Shown: positions 44,580 to 54,549, counted from the stretch's first letter. The stretch: 64,000 nucleotides of DNA from Lysobacterales bacterium (GCA_028285525.1 JANQOZ010000027.1:124001-188000), one strand, 5' to 3'. Notes: generated from the sequence alone by a model not told the origin. A program made the numbers and translations.

Positions 44580-45771
44580 CGCGGGCCCGACGCAGGGCGG
44601 CGGCCAGGTCGAGTCCTTCCAACCCCTGTTCCCTCAGCGGTGCGTTGGGCACCGCAGCCACGGCCGCCATCGTCGCCGTCAGGTAGGCAGCCTGCGGGTA
44701 AGGCGCCGTGGCCTTGTCACCTTCCCGGCCTCGATAGTCGGCCTCGCAGGCGCGCAGCATGTCGGCAAAACGCTCTGGCCGACGCAGGCCGTCCGCAGCC
44801 TCGATCAGCTTCATCACCGTTGTCGGCTTAAGGGTCAGCGCCTGATGAACCTGGAGGTGGTAACGGCAGACCAGCTCCGCCAGGCGGCGGTGCTCCTTCG
44901 GCACCCGCAGCCGATCACACAGGTCTGCCAGCGGCTTCAGCCCGGCCGCCTCGTGGCCGTGGTGTTTCGGCAACTCATTCGCCGGCGTCAGGGCTTTGCC
45001 GAGGTCATGCGTCAGGCAGGCAAAGCGCGCCGCGCTGGAGAGGTCCATCCGGGCCGCCTGCGCCAGCACCAGCTTGAGGTGGACGCCGGTGTCGATCTCC
45101 GGATGGTGTTCGACGGGCTGCGGCACGCCGAACAGCGCATCGACTTCAGGCAGCACTACCGCGAGGGCCTGACATTCCCGAAGCACCTCCACAAAAATCT
45201 CCGGATGGGCGGTCATCAGAGCTTTTTCGGTTTCGGTCCAGACCCGTTCCGGCACAAGGGCATCGAGCTCGCCGGCGGCGGCCAGCTGACGGGCCAGCGC
45301 TATGGTCTCGGGCACTACGGTAAACCCCAGCCCCGCCAGGCGGGCGGCAAAACGCGCCAGGCGCAGCACCCGGACCGGGTCTTCCGCGAACGCATCGGTG
45401 ACGTGGCGCAGCCGGCGGGCTTCGATATCCTCGGCGCCACCGAACGGATCGATCAGCGTTCCGTCGGCGGCCCGCGCGATTGCGTTGATGGTGAGGTCCC
45501 GCCGCGATAGATCTTCTTCCAGCGTCACCTCGGGCCCGGCATGAAACTCAAAGCCCCGATAACCGGCTGCGACCTTGCGCTCGCGGCGCGCCAGGGCGTA
45601 TTCCTCGGCGGTCTCGGGATGCAGAAAAACCGGGAAGTCTTTACCGACGGGTCGGTAGCCCTGCGCGACCATGTCCTCGGGGGTTGCCCCGGTGACGACG
45701 TAGTCGCGGTCGACAACGGGCCGCCCCAGCAGCTCGTCTCGCACCGCACCTCCGACCAGGTAGACCTCCAT
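44527..45771 (-). CDS. cca: CCA-adding multifunctional tRNA nucleotidyltransferase
   Basis: 414 residues, the gammaproteobacterial type: YLVGGAVRDELLGRPVVDRDYVVTG (GGAVRD, catalytic Asp-x-Asp), EEDLSRRDLTINAIA, EDPVRVLRLARFAARL, then the HD domain with LTHDLGKA and PKHHGHE. Adds or repairs CCA at tRNA 3' ends; the HD part has phosphohydrolase activity in E. coli. Convergent overlap with the VanZ-like gene. Confidence 0.97.
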   Translation of the reverse strand: MEVYLVGGAVRDELLGRPVVDRDYVVTGATPEDMVAQGYRPVGKDFPVFLHPETAEEYALARRERKVAAGYRGFEFHAGPEVTLEEDLSRRDLTINAIARAADGTLIDPFGGAEDIEARRLRHVTDAFAEDPVRVLRLARFAARLAGLGFTVVPETIALARQLAAAGELDALVPERVWTETEKALMTAHPEIFVEVLRECQALAVVLPEVDALFGVPQPVEHHPEIDTGVHLKLVLAQAARMDLSSAARFACLTHDLGKALTPANELPKHHGHEAAGLKPLADLCDRLRVPKEHRRLAELVCRYHLQVHQALTLKPTTVMKLIEAADGLRRPERFADMLRACEADYRGREGDKATAPYPQAAYLTATMAAVAAVPNAPLREQGLEGLDLAAALRRARVSAIAETRARWQPASPV

Positions 45772-45833
45772 CGGCAGACCTCAACCGTGCCGGCTGGCAG
45801 CACAAGCCGACGCGCGCATGGCGTGACCCGACA

Positions 45834-46766
45834 TTACCGCCCGGCGCGACTGCGGGCGTCATCAAAGCGATGGGCCCGCTGCTGGCGGCCGAGGTAGCTC
45901 GGGGCGATCGCCTCCAGCGGCGTCGGGGTGACCCCGAGCGACTCCAGCGCGTTGTTCTCCGACACGCTGTCGAGCTGAAGCGACCGATAGTTGTCCGTGG
46001 AAAACGGTTTGCCGGGCACCAGGTTCATGGCCAGCGCCTGCAGATAGCTCACAAAGCCGGGCAGCCCGATCACCTTCAGCCGCCGGCCCTTGAGCGCGAT
46101 GACGTACTCCACCAGCTGCTTGAGGGTGTACGTGCCGGGCCCGACGAGGTCCAGCACTCGCCCCCCACCGCCCTGCTCGATCACGTTGGCGAACGCATCA
46201 GCCACGTCGCCCACGTAGACTGGCTGAAAGCGGCTTCCGGCGCAGGCGAGCGGCATCACCAGCGGCGTCAGGGCAATCAACGAGGCGAAGCGATTGAGAA
46301 AACTGTCCGCCGGCCCGAAGATCACCGACGGCCGCAGGATGGCCCAGTCGAGCGCGCTGTCGCGCACCAGCGCCTCAGCCTCACCTTTGGACTTGAGGTA
46401 GTGGCTGGTGCCTTCGCCAGCTCGCAGGGCGCTCATCTGCACGTAGCGATTGACCCCGACCTTGCCGCACGCCTCCAGCGCGTTGGCCGTCACCTCAACG
46501 TGTGCCTTGCGAAAGCCGCTGCCATTGAAGCCCTTCTCATTCAGGATGCCGACGAGGTTCACCAGCACGTCAGCGCCTTCAATCGCCTCCAGCAGACTGT
46601 CCACGCGATACGGATCGGCGATCCGCACTGTCATGTTGGGACGCGCCGTGCGCCGCGTTGCCGGATTGCGGCAAACGATCGTGACCTGCTCGCCGCGCGT
46701 GGCCAGTTCGTTGGCCAGGGCGTCACCGACAAACCCGCTGCCGCCCAGTAAAACCGTGTGTGTCAT
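45834..46766 (-). CDS. NDUFA9-like NAD(P)-binding protein (atypical extended SDR)
   Basis: 310 residues with GGSGFVGDALANELATRG at the N-terminus and LVNLVGILNEKGFNGSGFRKAHVEVTANALEAC, as in the complex I NDUFA9 family of atypical SDRs. The Tyr-x3-Lys is shifted (HYLKSKGEAE). Known relatives bind NADPH and may stabilise quinone-linked complexes; no reaction is assigned. Starts 11 bp after the transglycosylase stop, so likely co-transcribed with it. Confidence 0.88.
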   Translation of the reverse strand: MTHTVLLGGSGFVGDALANELATRGEQVTIVCRNPATRRTARPNMTVRIADPYRVDSLLEAIEGADVLVNLVGILNEKGFNGSGFRKAHVEVTANALEACGKVGVNRYVQMSALRAGEGTSHYLKSKGEAEALVRDSALDWAILRPSVIFGPADSFLNRFASLIALTPLVMPLACAGSRFQPVYVGDVADAFANVIEQGGGGRVLDLVGPGTYTLKQLVEYVIALKGRRLKVIGLPGFVSYLQALAMNLVPGKPFSTDNYRSLQLDSVSENNALESLGVTPTPLEAIAPSYLGRQQRAHRFDDARSRAGR

Positions 46767-46776
46767 CTGTTACCCC

Positions 46777-48762
46777 TTACGAGGGGCAGCGCGGGACGAC
46801 TCGCCCTCGGATTCCGTAGTCGGTGACCCCGGGCCGAAGATCGAGCGCCGGCATGCGCTGCGCCAAAGGCACCATTTTACCCTCACGACGCCAGTCATAG
46901 AGCGTCGTGAACGCCAGCACCCGCATCAGATAGTCCCGGGTCTCGTAGTACGGCAGGCTTTCGATCCAGCGATCGGGCTCTTCCGGCAGGTCCAGCGCCT
47001 CCCAGCGGGCAACGGCGTCGGGCCCAGCGTTGTACGCCGCGAGCACCATCAACGGATGGCTGTAGCGTTCGAAGAGGCTGGCCAGGTAGGCGCTGCCCAG
47101 CCGCAGGTTGACGTCCTGGCGCAGCAGGCCGCGGCGACCGGGATTGGACTCACCGAGGCTCGAAGCGACCTCCCGGCCGGTCTGGGGCGTGAGCTGCATC
47201 AGTCCGCGGGCGCCCGCTCCGCTCACCGCATCTACGACGAGTGCGCTTTCCGAGCGCATCACCCCGTAGATCAGGCTGGCGTTGAGTCCAAAGCGTGCGG
47301 CGTTGCGGGTCACCTCCGAATGCCAGGCCAGCGGGAAGCGCATAGCGTACCGGTCGGTATGCCCGGTATCAGCGAGCGTCAGGATCGCTCGGCCAAACCA
47401 GCCGCTGCCGTCAGCGAGGACCGCGGCCTGGCGGCGCTGCTCCCGGCTCAGGTTGCGCGTGGCGACGTTCCACTCCGAGCGAGCGTCGCGCCATTCACCC
47501 AGGGCGTGCAGCTCCAGCGCCCGCTGCATCGCAGGCCTTGCCATCAGCGCGTTCAGTACCTGAGGATCGGGGTCGCGCGGCGCCGGGCATAGTGCGTACG
47601 GCTTGCTGACGCGGTCCGCGGCCGCAAAGCCGAAGTAGTTGGGCTGTCTGGCGAGCTGCTCGAACAGCGCCAGCGCCTCGCTGCCGCTGCCGCTTTCGGC
47701 CAAGGCCCGCGCCCGCCAGTATTGCCAGCGGTCGCGATCGCGAAGCTCAGCCGGCAGGCTGTCCAGCGCGGCCAGCAGTGCCGGCCAGTCACCCTCCTTG
47801 ATCGCCACCCGCGCCCGCCACTCGACGATCTGCGGATCCTGAATGCTCAGCGCCGTCAGCCTGCGCTGCGCGTCCGGCGGATAGTCCGTGGCGTAAAACA
47901 GCACGAGGTTCCGATCGACCTCCGCCTTCTGATCGAGGCTGAAGGAGTAGTGATCACGCAGGTTCGGCCAGGCGGACAGCGCCAGCGTGTTTTTGCGCGC
48001 TTTGATGCGGTCCAGCGTGCTGAGCACCATCTCCCGGTGAGGCGGGGAGTCCGACCAGCGGCTCGCCGCCGCCAGCTGACGCGCCGGATCGCTACGCAGC
48101 GCGGCCCAGCGCTTGATCTCGCCCTGGCGCGGTCCGCTCAGCCGCCGGCCCAGGATGCCGGCGAATTTCGCCTCCCCCGCCTTGGCCGCCAGCACGGCAC
48201 GCTCAAAGTACCGGTCGTTGGTGAGCCAGCCCTGCCCACGCCAGTGGGCAAAAACCGGGTCGCAGGCGTCCGGTTGAGATTTGCCCACCAGCCACAGGCC
48301 GGGATCGTAGTCCACGGCGCCGCGCACCCGGAGCGTCGCCAGCGCGTGCTGACACCGCAGCTCCATGTCGCGTTGCGGACGATAGTCGGCCAGAAACGCC
48401 TCCCAGCTTTCCCGGCGGGCCAGCTCACGCAGCCAGCTGCGCCGCAGCCGATAGCTGGGGGGGAGATTCGGATACTGCTCCAGCAGTGCCCGCACCTCCG
48501 CTGGTTTGACGGTCTTCAGACTGCTGCTGACGCGGGCGATACGCAGGTAAGGGTGCAGCGGGTAGTCCTTGAGCTGATCGTCCAGCTCGTCGAACCGGTC
48601 CAGGCGCTTCTGCTCAAGCGCTTTTAACGCAGCGCGATAAGCCTGGCGTGGATCGGATGAGTCGCCTTCAGCCGCGTGTACCGCCCCCCCGGCGCTGAGC
48701 ATGAGCAGCGCGGCAAGCAGCAGGGTCGGTGAGAAGCAGCGGACGCGAGCCCGTCGGGTCAT
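46777..48762 (-). CDS. Soluble lytic murein transglycosylase (Slt70-like)
   Basis: 661 residues. A signal peptide (LLAALLMLSAGGAVHAAEG), a long superhelical U-domain, then the catalytic domain with the active Glu in YGVMRSESALVVDAVSGAGARGLMQLTPQTG, and AYNAGPDAVARW near the end. It cleaves peptidoglycan in the periplasm. Its first base is shared with the last of the EEP gene, so they are translated together. Confidence 0.94.
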   Translation of the reverse strand: MTRRARVRCFSPTLLLAALLMLSAGGAVHAAEGDSSDPRQAYRAALKALEQKRLDRFDELDDQLKDYPLHPYLRIARVSSSLKTVKPAEVRALLEQYPNLPPSYRLRRSWLRELARRESWEAFLADYRPQRDMELRCQHALATLRVRGAVDYDPGLWLVGKSQPDACDPVFAHWRGQGWLTNDRYFERAVLAAKAGEAKFAGILGRRLSGPRQGEIKRWAALRSDPARQLAAASRWSDSPPHREMVLSTLDRIKARKNTLALSAWPNLRDHYSFSLDQKAEVDRNLVLFYATDYPPDAQRRLTALSIQDPQIVEWRARVAIKEGDWPALLAALDSLPAELRDRDRWQYWRARALAESGSGSEALALFEQLARQPNYFGFAAADRVSKPYALCPAPRDPDPQVLNALMARPAMQRALELHALGEWRDARSEWNVATRNLSREQRRQAAVLADGSGWFGRAILTLADTGHTDRYAMRFPLAWHSEVTRNAARFGLNASLIYGVMRSESALVVDAVSGAGARGLMQLTPQTGREVASSLGESNPGRRGLLRQDVNLRLGSAYLASLFERYSHPLMVLAAYNAGPDAVARWEALDLPEEPDRWIESLPYYETRDYLMRVLAFTTLYDWRREGKMVPLAQRMPALDLRPGVTDYGIRGRVVPRCPS

Positions 48763-49601
48763 TACAGCGCGGCCACCTTCGCCTGTAAGGGCATTGCCGC
48801 GGGAGCGGCCGGATGATGCAGCATGGCGCTTACCGGAACGCTCACGTCAGCCGCGACCGGACAGTGGTCGGAAAGCTCGATCGGCAGCACCGTGGCCGCG
48901 TTGAGCTGAACGTCCGGGCTGAAAAACATGTGGTCGATGCGCCGCGCCGGCCGCCAGCTCGGAAAGGTCGACAGGTCGCAGGGCAAGCTCAGCAGCTCGC
49001 TGCGTTCCAGAAAGGCCTGAATTTCCGGCGCGTGCAGCGGCGCGTTGAAGTCACCCATCACAATGGCGTAGCGGCATCCGGCGAGGCGTTCGGCCAGGAA
49101 ATCAAGCTGGCTGCGACGCGCGCGCCGGCTCAGCGCCAGGTGGACGTTGGCGATGGTCAGCCCGAGCGCGGCGTCGCCGAAGCGTGCGACCAGCGCCCCT
49201 CGACCGGACGTTCGCCCCGGCACCCGTCCGGGAAGGCGGTGGTCCTCCACGGCCTGCGGCCGAATTCGGCTCAGAAGCGCATTGCCGGTGCTGGCCAGGC
49301 GGCTGACCCGGCGGTTCGACTGCTGGGAGAAATAGGGGAAGTCGCCGTGTTCTGCGACAAATTGAGGCTGGTTGAGGAACGCGCTCCGCAGGGAGCCGTG
49401 GTCAGCCTCCTGCAGCCCGACAACGTCGTAGCTGCGAACAGCCTGTCCGACGGCGGCGACCACCGCGCCTCGGCCTCGAAACGGCAGGACCTGCTGCCAG
49501 CCGCGCGTCACGTAGTCGGCATACTGTGTCGTCTGTGCCCCCGCCTGAATGTTGTAGCTCAGCAGGCGAAGATCGACGTTTGGGTCGGGACGCGCATCCA
49601 T
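48762..49601 (-). CDS. Endonuclease/exonuclease/phosphatase (EEP) family protein
   Basis: 279 residues with LLSYNIQAG (Asn), VVGLQEADHG (metal Glu), ANVHLALSRRARRSQLDFLAERL, VMGDFNAPL and the closing LSDHCPVAADV (catalytic His). The fold hydrolyses phosphodiesters of DNA, RNA, lipids or phosphoinositides; the substrate is unknown. No clear signal peptide. Starts about 136 bp after the DsbA gene's end on the same strand. Confidence 0.9.
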   Translation of the reverse strand: MDARPDPNVDLRLLSYNIQAGAQTTQYADYVTRGWQQVLPFRGRGAVVAAVGQAVRSYDVVGLQEADHGSLRSAFLNQPQFVAEHGDFPYFSQQSNRRVSRLASTGNALLSRIRPQAVEDHRLPGRVPGRTSGRGALVARFGDAALGLTIANVHLALSRRARRSQLDFLAERLAGCRYAIVMGDFNAPLHAPEIQAFLERSELLSLPCDLSTFPSWRPARRIDHMFFSPDVQLNAATVLPIELSDHCPVAADVSVPVSAMLHHPAAPAAMPLQAKVAAL

Positions 49602-49736
49602 ATCGTCAGTTTAGCAATAACTCCCGATCCAAATCGTGCCCCGCCACTCGCAAACCGACCGACGCGGCAAAAAAAAGCGCCGGGTGGCGATGACGGCCAC
49701 CCGGCGCTTGATCTCTCAGTTCGGCGAAGACGGCCT

Positions 49737-50426
49737 TCAGGGTGAAGACTCTGCCTCGGCTGCGCCTTCCGCGGCCGGCTCATCAGCGACCGGCGGCAGC
49801 GAGGCCAGCTCCTGGGCCACCAGGTGGTCGACGATCTGGATCAGGCGCTCATAGCTGCCCGCCATCGAACCGTTGGCCAGATACTTGCCGTTGATGACCA
49901 CACTCGGCGTGCCGGTCACCCCCCAGCGGCGGGCCTGATTGACGCCCCGGGAAAGCTTGGTTTGTACGGTGAAAGACTTTGCCGTGTTGTCGAACTCTTC
50001 GCGCGTCACGCCAAAACTGGTGAAAAAGTTGGCCAGATCGTCGGTGTTGCGAAGCGGGCGCCGCTCGGTGTGAAGCGCTCGAAACAGCGCGTTGTGCGAC
50101 TCTTCCAGGATGCCGAGGGCTTCGGCGGTGTAGTAAGCCCGTGCCAGAGGCTCCCAGCTCCGCTGAAATACGACGGGAACCCGCTGATAGGTGACCCGGT
50201 CAGGCCGGTTCTTTGACCACGGCTCGATATAGGGTTGGAAGGTTGCACAGTGTGGGCACAGGTAACCAAATACCTCGACCACCTCGACCTGCGTAGCGTC
50301 ATCGGTCGGCTGGGCGGGCTCGATGAGCTTGTAGTCTTTACCGGGCACGTAGTTGCCACCCTGGCCCATCGCCGGGGCGAAAATTCCGGTACCGAGCAGC
50401 AGCGCTGCCAGCGTAATCCATCTCAT
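49737..50426 (-). CDS. dsbA: Thiol:disulfide interchange protein DsbA/DsbL
   Basis: 229 residues from ATG 50426, which opens the signal peptide MRWITLAALLLGTGIFAPAMG and has GGAG 11 bases upstream. Active site FGYLCPHCATFQPYIEPW (CPHC as in E. coli DsbA) and the cis-Pro loop GVTGTPSVVINGKY. Introduces disulfides in periplasmic proteins. An acidic, Ala-rich tail (ADEPAAEGAAEAESSP) is added. Next to cytochrome c4, a common arrangement in gammaproteobacteria. Confidence 0.95.
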   Translation of the reverse strand: MRWITLAALLLGTGIFAPAMGQGGNYVPGKDYKLIEPAQPTDDATQVEVVEVFGYLCPHCATFQPYIEPWSKNRPDRVTYQRVPVVFQRSWEPLARAYYTAEALGILEESHNALFRALHTERRPLRNTDDLANFFTSFGVTREEFDNTAKSFTVQTKLSRGVNQARRWGVTGTPSVVINGKYLANGSMAGSYERLIQIVDHLVAQELASLPPVADEPAAEGAAEAESSP

Positions 50427-50574
50427 GTTGGTTTTACTCCGATCTGTCACCCGCCGCCGCTGGCGAGCACTCCCGTAACGTCCGACCCCGACGGCAGCCG
50501 TTGGTTCAGTCTGCAATCCGGCACCGGACCAACGGCGGCAAAGCCGCGCTCGGCGGCCGCCGCCCGATCCAGGA

Positions 50575-51204
50575 TCAGTGCAGGCCTTCGATATAGCTGG
50601 CCAGAGCGGTGATTTCGTCGTCGGTCAGACGTCCGGCAATCGAGGCCATAATCGCGTTCGCGTCGTCGCCTTCACCCCAGACTTTGCCGCCCTGAAAACG
50701 CGTCAGGACCGAGGCCGTGTAGGTGGCATGCTGGCCGGTGACAGACGGGTACTTGGCGCCCGGGTTGCCGCGACCGCCCGGGCCATGGCACGCCATGCAG
50801 GCAGGGATGCCGCGACCGGCGGCGCCGCCCATGTAGAGCCGCTTGCCCACGTCAACGAGCGACTCGTCAGCGGTTCCCGGCTTAACCTTTTGCTGCGCAA
50901 AGTAGGAGCCGATATCGGCCGCGTCCTGCTCAGTCAGGTTGACGATCATCGGATACATCAGCGCGTTATTGCGGTTTTTCGACTGGAAATTTTTGACCTG
51001 GCGCACGATGTACTGCTCGTGCTGCCCGGCCAGCTTCGGCCATTCGCCGAACGTGCTGTTACCATCAACGCCGTGGCAGCCCGCGCAGACCGTTGCCTTG
51101 GTCTTGCCAGCAACCGGGTCGCCGACAACCTGGGCCGCCAGCGGAGAACTCAGTAAAACGCAGCCGGCAAAGAGAAGGGCCAGCGTCTTGCGGTGGGGCG
51201 ACAT
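50575..51204 (-). CDS. Diheme cytochrome c4
   Basis: 209 residues with signal peptide (LALLFAGCVLLSSPLAAQ) and two heme c sites, CAGCHG and CMACHG, in two homologous halves, each with a Met-containing ligand loop (NALMYPMI, NAIMASIA). Donates electrons to terminal oxidases in the periplasm. The ATG has AGGAG upstream. Divergent from engB. Confidence 0.95.
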   Translation of the reverse strand: MSPHRKTLALLFAGCVLLSSPLAAQVVGDPVAGKTKATVCAGCHGVDGNSTFGEWPKLAGQHEQYIVRQVKNFQSKNRNNALMYPMIVNLTEQDAADIGSYFAQQKVKPGTADESLVDVGKRLYMGGAAGRGIPACMACHGPGGRGNPGAKYPSVTGQHATYTASVLTRFQGGKVWGEGDDANAIMASIAGRLTDDEITALASYIEGLH

Positions 51205-51272
51205 GCTCTAAACTCCTGTTTTATGCGGCAAAAAGCATCCGGCTTGCCGCAGCACTTTTCCAAAACGGCGCC

Positions 51273-51278
51273 TATAAT
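51273..51278 (+). promoter_or_regulatory. Likely -10 element for engB
   Basis: A consensus TATAAT lies 59 bases before the engB start in the divergent intergenic region; no clear -35. Confidence 0.4.
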
Positions 51279-51336
51279 CGCCGGAAGAACGTCATACCGC
51301 CGTGAAAGACAGCCGGTTCTTATAACAAGCGAGACT

Positions 51337-51987
51337 ATGAGCGTCAACGAATATCAGCGCTTTCGCGCCGCCCGCTATGGCCTCAACGCACACCGGGTCA
51401 ACCAGCTGCCCGACGACAGCGGCGGTGAGGTGGCCTTTGCCGGGCGCAGCAATGCGGGCAAGTCCACCGTCATCAACGCTTTGACCGACCAAAAGTCGCT
51501 GGCCCGCACCAGCAAAACGCCCGGTCGAACTCAGCACATGGTTGTCTTTGACCTCGACGGCGGTCAGCGCCTGATCGATCTGCCGGGCTACGGCTATGCC
51601 AAGGTTTCTCAGAAGCTTCGTGAGCACTGGGACCAGGAGCTGGATCGCTACTTTCGCAGCCGGCGCAGCTTGCGCGGCCTGATCCTGATTATGGATATTC
51701 GCCACCCGCTGAAGCCGTTCGACCTGCAGTTCCTCAAGTGGTGCCAGCGGGTTGAGCTGCCCTGCCACGTGCTGCTGAACAAGGCCGACAAACTCAAGCG
51801 CGGCCCGGCCAATAACGTGCTGCAGAAGGTCCGGTCGGAGCTGAAGAAGCACAAGCTGCGCGCGTCGTGCCAGACGTTCTCAGGCCACACGCGCGCCGGA
51901 ATCGAGCAGACTTACGAAGTGCTGGAAGAATGGCTCGGCCCGCCGGAGCCGCAGCAGGCCCCGTCAGCCGTGCCCGCCGGATCCTGA
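51337..51987 (+). CDS. engB: Ribosome biogenesis GTPase EngB (YihA/YsxC)
   Basis: 216 residues from ATG 51337. G1 AGRSNAGKSTVINAL, switch ARTSKTPGRTQHM, G3 DLPGYGYAKV, G4 LLNKADKL and G5 QTFSGHTRAGIE. Essential for 50S subunit assembly in many bacteria. The 3' end overlaps the convergent PAS-GGDEF-EAL gene by 24 bp. Confidence 0.97.
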   Translation: MSVNEYQRFRAARYGLNAHRVNQLPDDSGGEVAFAGRSNAGKSTVINALTDQKSLARTSKTPGRTQHMVVFDLDGGQRLIDLPGYGYAKVSQKLREHWDQELDRYFRSRRSLRGLILIMDIRHPLKPFDLQFLKWCQRVELPCHVLLNKADKLKRGPANNVLQKVRSELKKHKLRASCQTFSGHTRAGIEQTYEVLEEWLGPPEPQQAPSAVPAGS

Positions 51988-54549
51988 CGACTGATCCCCG
52001 GCCGCCGGCGGCCGCTGCGCCTCGAGCATCGCGTCGAGATCGAGCGTATCGAGCAGCATGGGCTCACCCAGGTAGTGGCCCTGGACAAAATCCACCTCTG
52101 CCAGCCGAACCGCCTCGAGCGTCTCCTCCGAATCGACGTGCTCGGCGATTGTCGCCAGCCCGAGAGCGTGCGCCATGGAGGTAATCGAGTTGACCATCGT
52201 TCGATCGACGTCGTCATTGACCATCGCCTGAACAAACATGCCGTCGATCTTGATGAAGTCGACGGGCAGATGCTTTAAATGCGTAAATGAGCTGAAGCCG
52301 GTGCCGAAGTCGTCCAGCGCAAAGCGACAGCCCAGCTTGCGCAGTTCGAGCATGAACTTGCGGGCGCTGTGCAGGCTCGCCATCTCGGACGTCTCGGTGA
52401 CCTCAAATATCAGCCGGTTGGGCTCCATGCGACGAGATTCGATCACGTCGCGGATCAGCCGCAGTGCGTCGAGGTCCTGGAGGGTCACGTTGGAAATATT
52501 CACCGTCAGACAAACGTTGTAGTTCTCTGCGGCCATCTCCTCGAGCTTGATCAGCGCATTGCGGATCACCCACAGATCCACCTCCTGCACCATGTTCACC
52601 CGCTCGGCGAGCGGCACAAACACGTTGGGCGATACCCACTGCCCGTCGCGCGAAACCATTCGCAGCAGCAGCTCAAAAATCAGCTCACGCGGCTCCTCTT
52701 TCACCACGTTGCCGGCCTCATCCACCAGCTGCAGCGTCGGCGATGAGTCGATCGGCGTGATCGGCTGCGCGAGAAACACAAACCGGTCGTTCCGAATCGC
52801 GTCTTTGAATCGGTCTTCCCAGCCCGACTCCAGCTCCCGCGCCGTGCGGGTATCTTCCTCGGACAGGTAGATGTGTGTCTGGTTGCGCCCCTTTTTCTTC
52901 GCGTGGTCGCAGGCGATCCGCGCGTGTTCGAGAGCGTACTCCGCTGACGGCGTCATGCGGGTCAGAATCACCACGCCGATAGATCCGGTGACCGGCCGAC
53001 GGACGCCAAACCGCTCCGCCTGCACCTCCGCCAGCACGCCGCGGAATTCGTCGGCGATGGTAAAGAGCGTGGAAAGCTGGATGCGCGACAACAGCAGCGC
53101 AAAGCGATCCGCTTCGAGCCTGGCGAGCAGATCCCGATCGCGCAAGCGTGTCCCAAGCCGTTCGGCCACCTCGGCCAGCACGCGATCGCCTTCCGCCTCA
53201 CCCCCCGATTCGATGATGTCGCGGAACCGGTCGATATCGACGCACAGCAGCGCGTCGTAGCCGCCTTCTTCATGCAGACGCTCGAGCTGTCGATCCAGGT
53301 GCTGACTGAAATGGCGCCGGTTGGCGAGTCCGGTCAGCGAATCGTGGGAGACCTCCCAGCGAAGCTGATCCACCGACTTGCGTTCCGAAATGTCGCGAAA
53401 CACCACCACCGCTCCCTTGCGCTGCTGCTTGATCGACAGCGGAAAGACGGTGCATTCAACCGGCAGCGGGTGGCCGCGCCGGTGTTTGAACATGGTTTCC
53501 ATGCCGCTGAGCGCGTGACCGCTGCGGTAGCAGTCCTCGAGCCGATCGTTGTGATCGGCGTCGTCGTGGTGGAGGCTGTCAGCCGCGAGCTCCCCAACCA
53601 GCTCCGCCTCCTCGGCGTAGCCCAGCAGCCGTACGCCGGTGGGATTGATAAAGGTGATCTCACCGCTGGTGCTGACGCCGTAAACGCCGTCACCAACCGA
53701 ACCGAGGATCCCGTCGAGGCGCTGGCGCTCCGCCTCCACCGACTTGCGGGTCAGGATCCCGCGAGCGATCGACGCGACTCGCGTGATAAACAGCTCCTTG
53801 GCCTCGTTTTTGAACATGCACTCGATGGCGCCGGCCTCGAGACAGCTCTTGATAATCGTCTCCCGATAGCTGCCGGTGATGATGGCGAGCGTCGCGCCGG
53901 CGCAGTTGGGAAGATTGCGGATGCGTCGGCAAAGCTCATCGCCCGTCCCGTCGGGGAGGTAGTAGTCGACGATCATCAGATCGTAGTCGCCCTGCGCCGC
54001 CATGGTCTCAGCGCCGGCCACGGTGCTTGCAACGTCCACCGGAAAGCCGCGGCTTTCCAGCAATTGCCGATACGCATAGCGCGCGCTCTGGGAATCGTCG
54101 ACAAACAGCACGCTGACGGCGCTGGCGTCCGGTTCGTCGGAGGCGCTGGCTTTCTTGGGCGTCGGCTCGGGAATCATGCCGGTGAGGATGGCCGGGATCT
54201 GCGAGAACCGCTGCCAGGGAACGATGGCGCTGTGGCCGCGGTTGTCAGCCCAGCGCTCCAGGATCACGTGCTTGTCATGGATCACGAGAAGGAACGGGAT
54301 CTTGCTGGCCGGCCCCTGACGCTGCAGGAACTTGAGCAGCGGCTTGATGGGATTGGCGACCCGCGGCGGCACGCCGAGAATGATCGCGTCGAACGGGCGC
54401 TCCCGCTCCACCGACTCCTTGATCAGCGTCAGCGCCTCTTCGAAGTCGTGAGTCACAGACGTAAGGCTGTAGCTGCCGGCGCTAAGCGTGCGCACCAGCA
54501 GGTTCGACAACGTCGCCGACGGCTCTATGACCAGAACGCCCTGAGACAT
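51964..54549 (-). CDS. Double-receiver PAS-GGDEF-EAL protein
   Basis: 861 residues from ATG 54549 (GGGGGA upstream). First receiver-like domain (1 to about 120; VLVIEPSATL, AIILGVPP) has lost the phospho-accepting Asp. The second (about 145-265) is intact: VLFVDDSQS, LMIVDYYLPDGTG. Then PAS, a GGDEF domain whose signature reads LEADRF, thus probably inactive as cyclase, and an EAL domain with ELLLRM in place of EALLR but retaining NISN, EVTETS, LDDFGTGFS, KIDG and FVQGHYLGEP. It is likely a c-di-GMP phosphodiesterase controlled by phosphorylation (inference). Confidence 0.88.
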   Translation of the reverse strand: MSQGVLVIEPSATLSNLLVRTLSAGSYSLTSVTHDFEEALTLIKESVERERPFDAIILGVPPRVANPIKPLLKFLQRQGPASKIPFLLVIHDKHVILERWADNRGHSAIVPWQRFSQIPAILTGMIPEPTPKKASASDEPDASAVSVLFVDDSQSARYAYRQLLESRGFPVDVASTVAGAETMAAQGDYDLMIVDYYLPDGTGDELCRRIRNLPNCAGATLAIITGSYRETIIKSCLEAGAIECMFKNEAKELFITRVASIARGILTRKSVEAERQRLDGILGSVGDGVYGVSTSGEITFINPTGVRLLGYAEEAELVGELAADSLHHDDADHNDRLEDCYRSGHALSGMETMFKHRRGHPLPVECTVFPLSIKQQRKGAVVVFRDISERKSVDQLRWEVSHDSLTGLANRRHFSQHLDRQLERLHEEGGYDALLCVDIDRFRDIIESGGEAEGDRVLAEVAERLGTRLRDRDLLARLEADRFALLLSRIQLSTLFTIADEFRGVLAEVQAERFGVRRPVTGSIGVVILTRMTPSAEYALEHARIACDHAKKKGRNQTHIYLSEEDTRTARELESGWEDRFKDAIRNDRFVFLAQPITPIDSSPTLQLVDEAGNVVKEEPRELIFELLLRMVSRDGQWVSPNVFVPLAERVNMVQEVDLWVIRNALIKLEEMAAENYNVCLTVNISNVTLQDLDALRLIRDVIESRRMEPNRLIFEVTETSEMASLHSARKFMLELRKLGCRFALDDFGTGFSSFTHLKHLPVDFIKIDGMFVQAMVNDDVDRTMVNSITSMAHALGLATIAEHVDSEETLEAVRLAEVDFVQGHYLGEPMLLDTLDLDAMLEAQRPPAAGDQSSGSGGHG

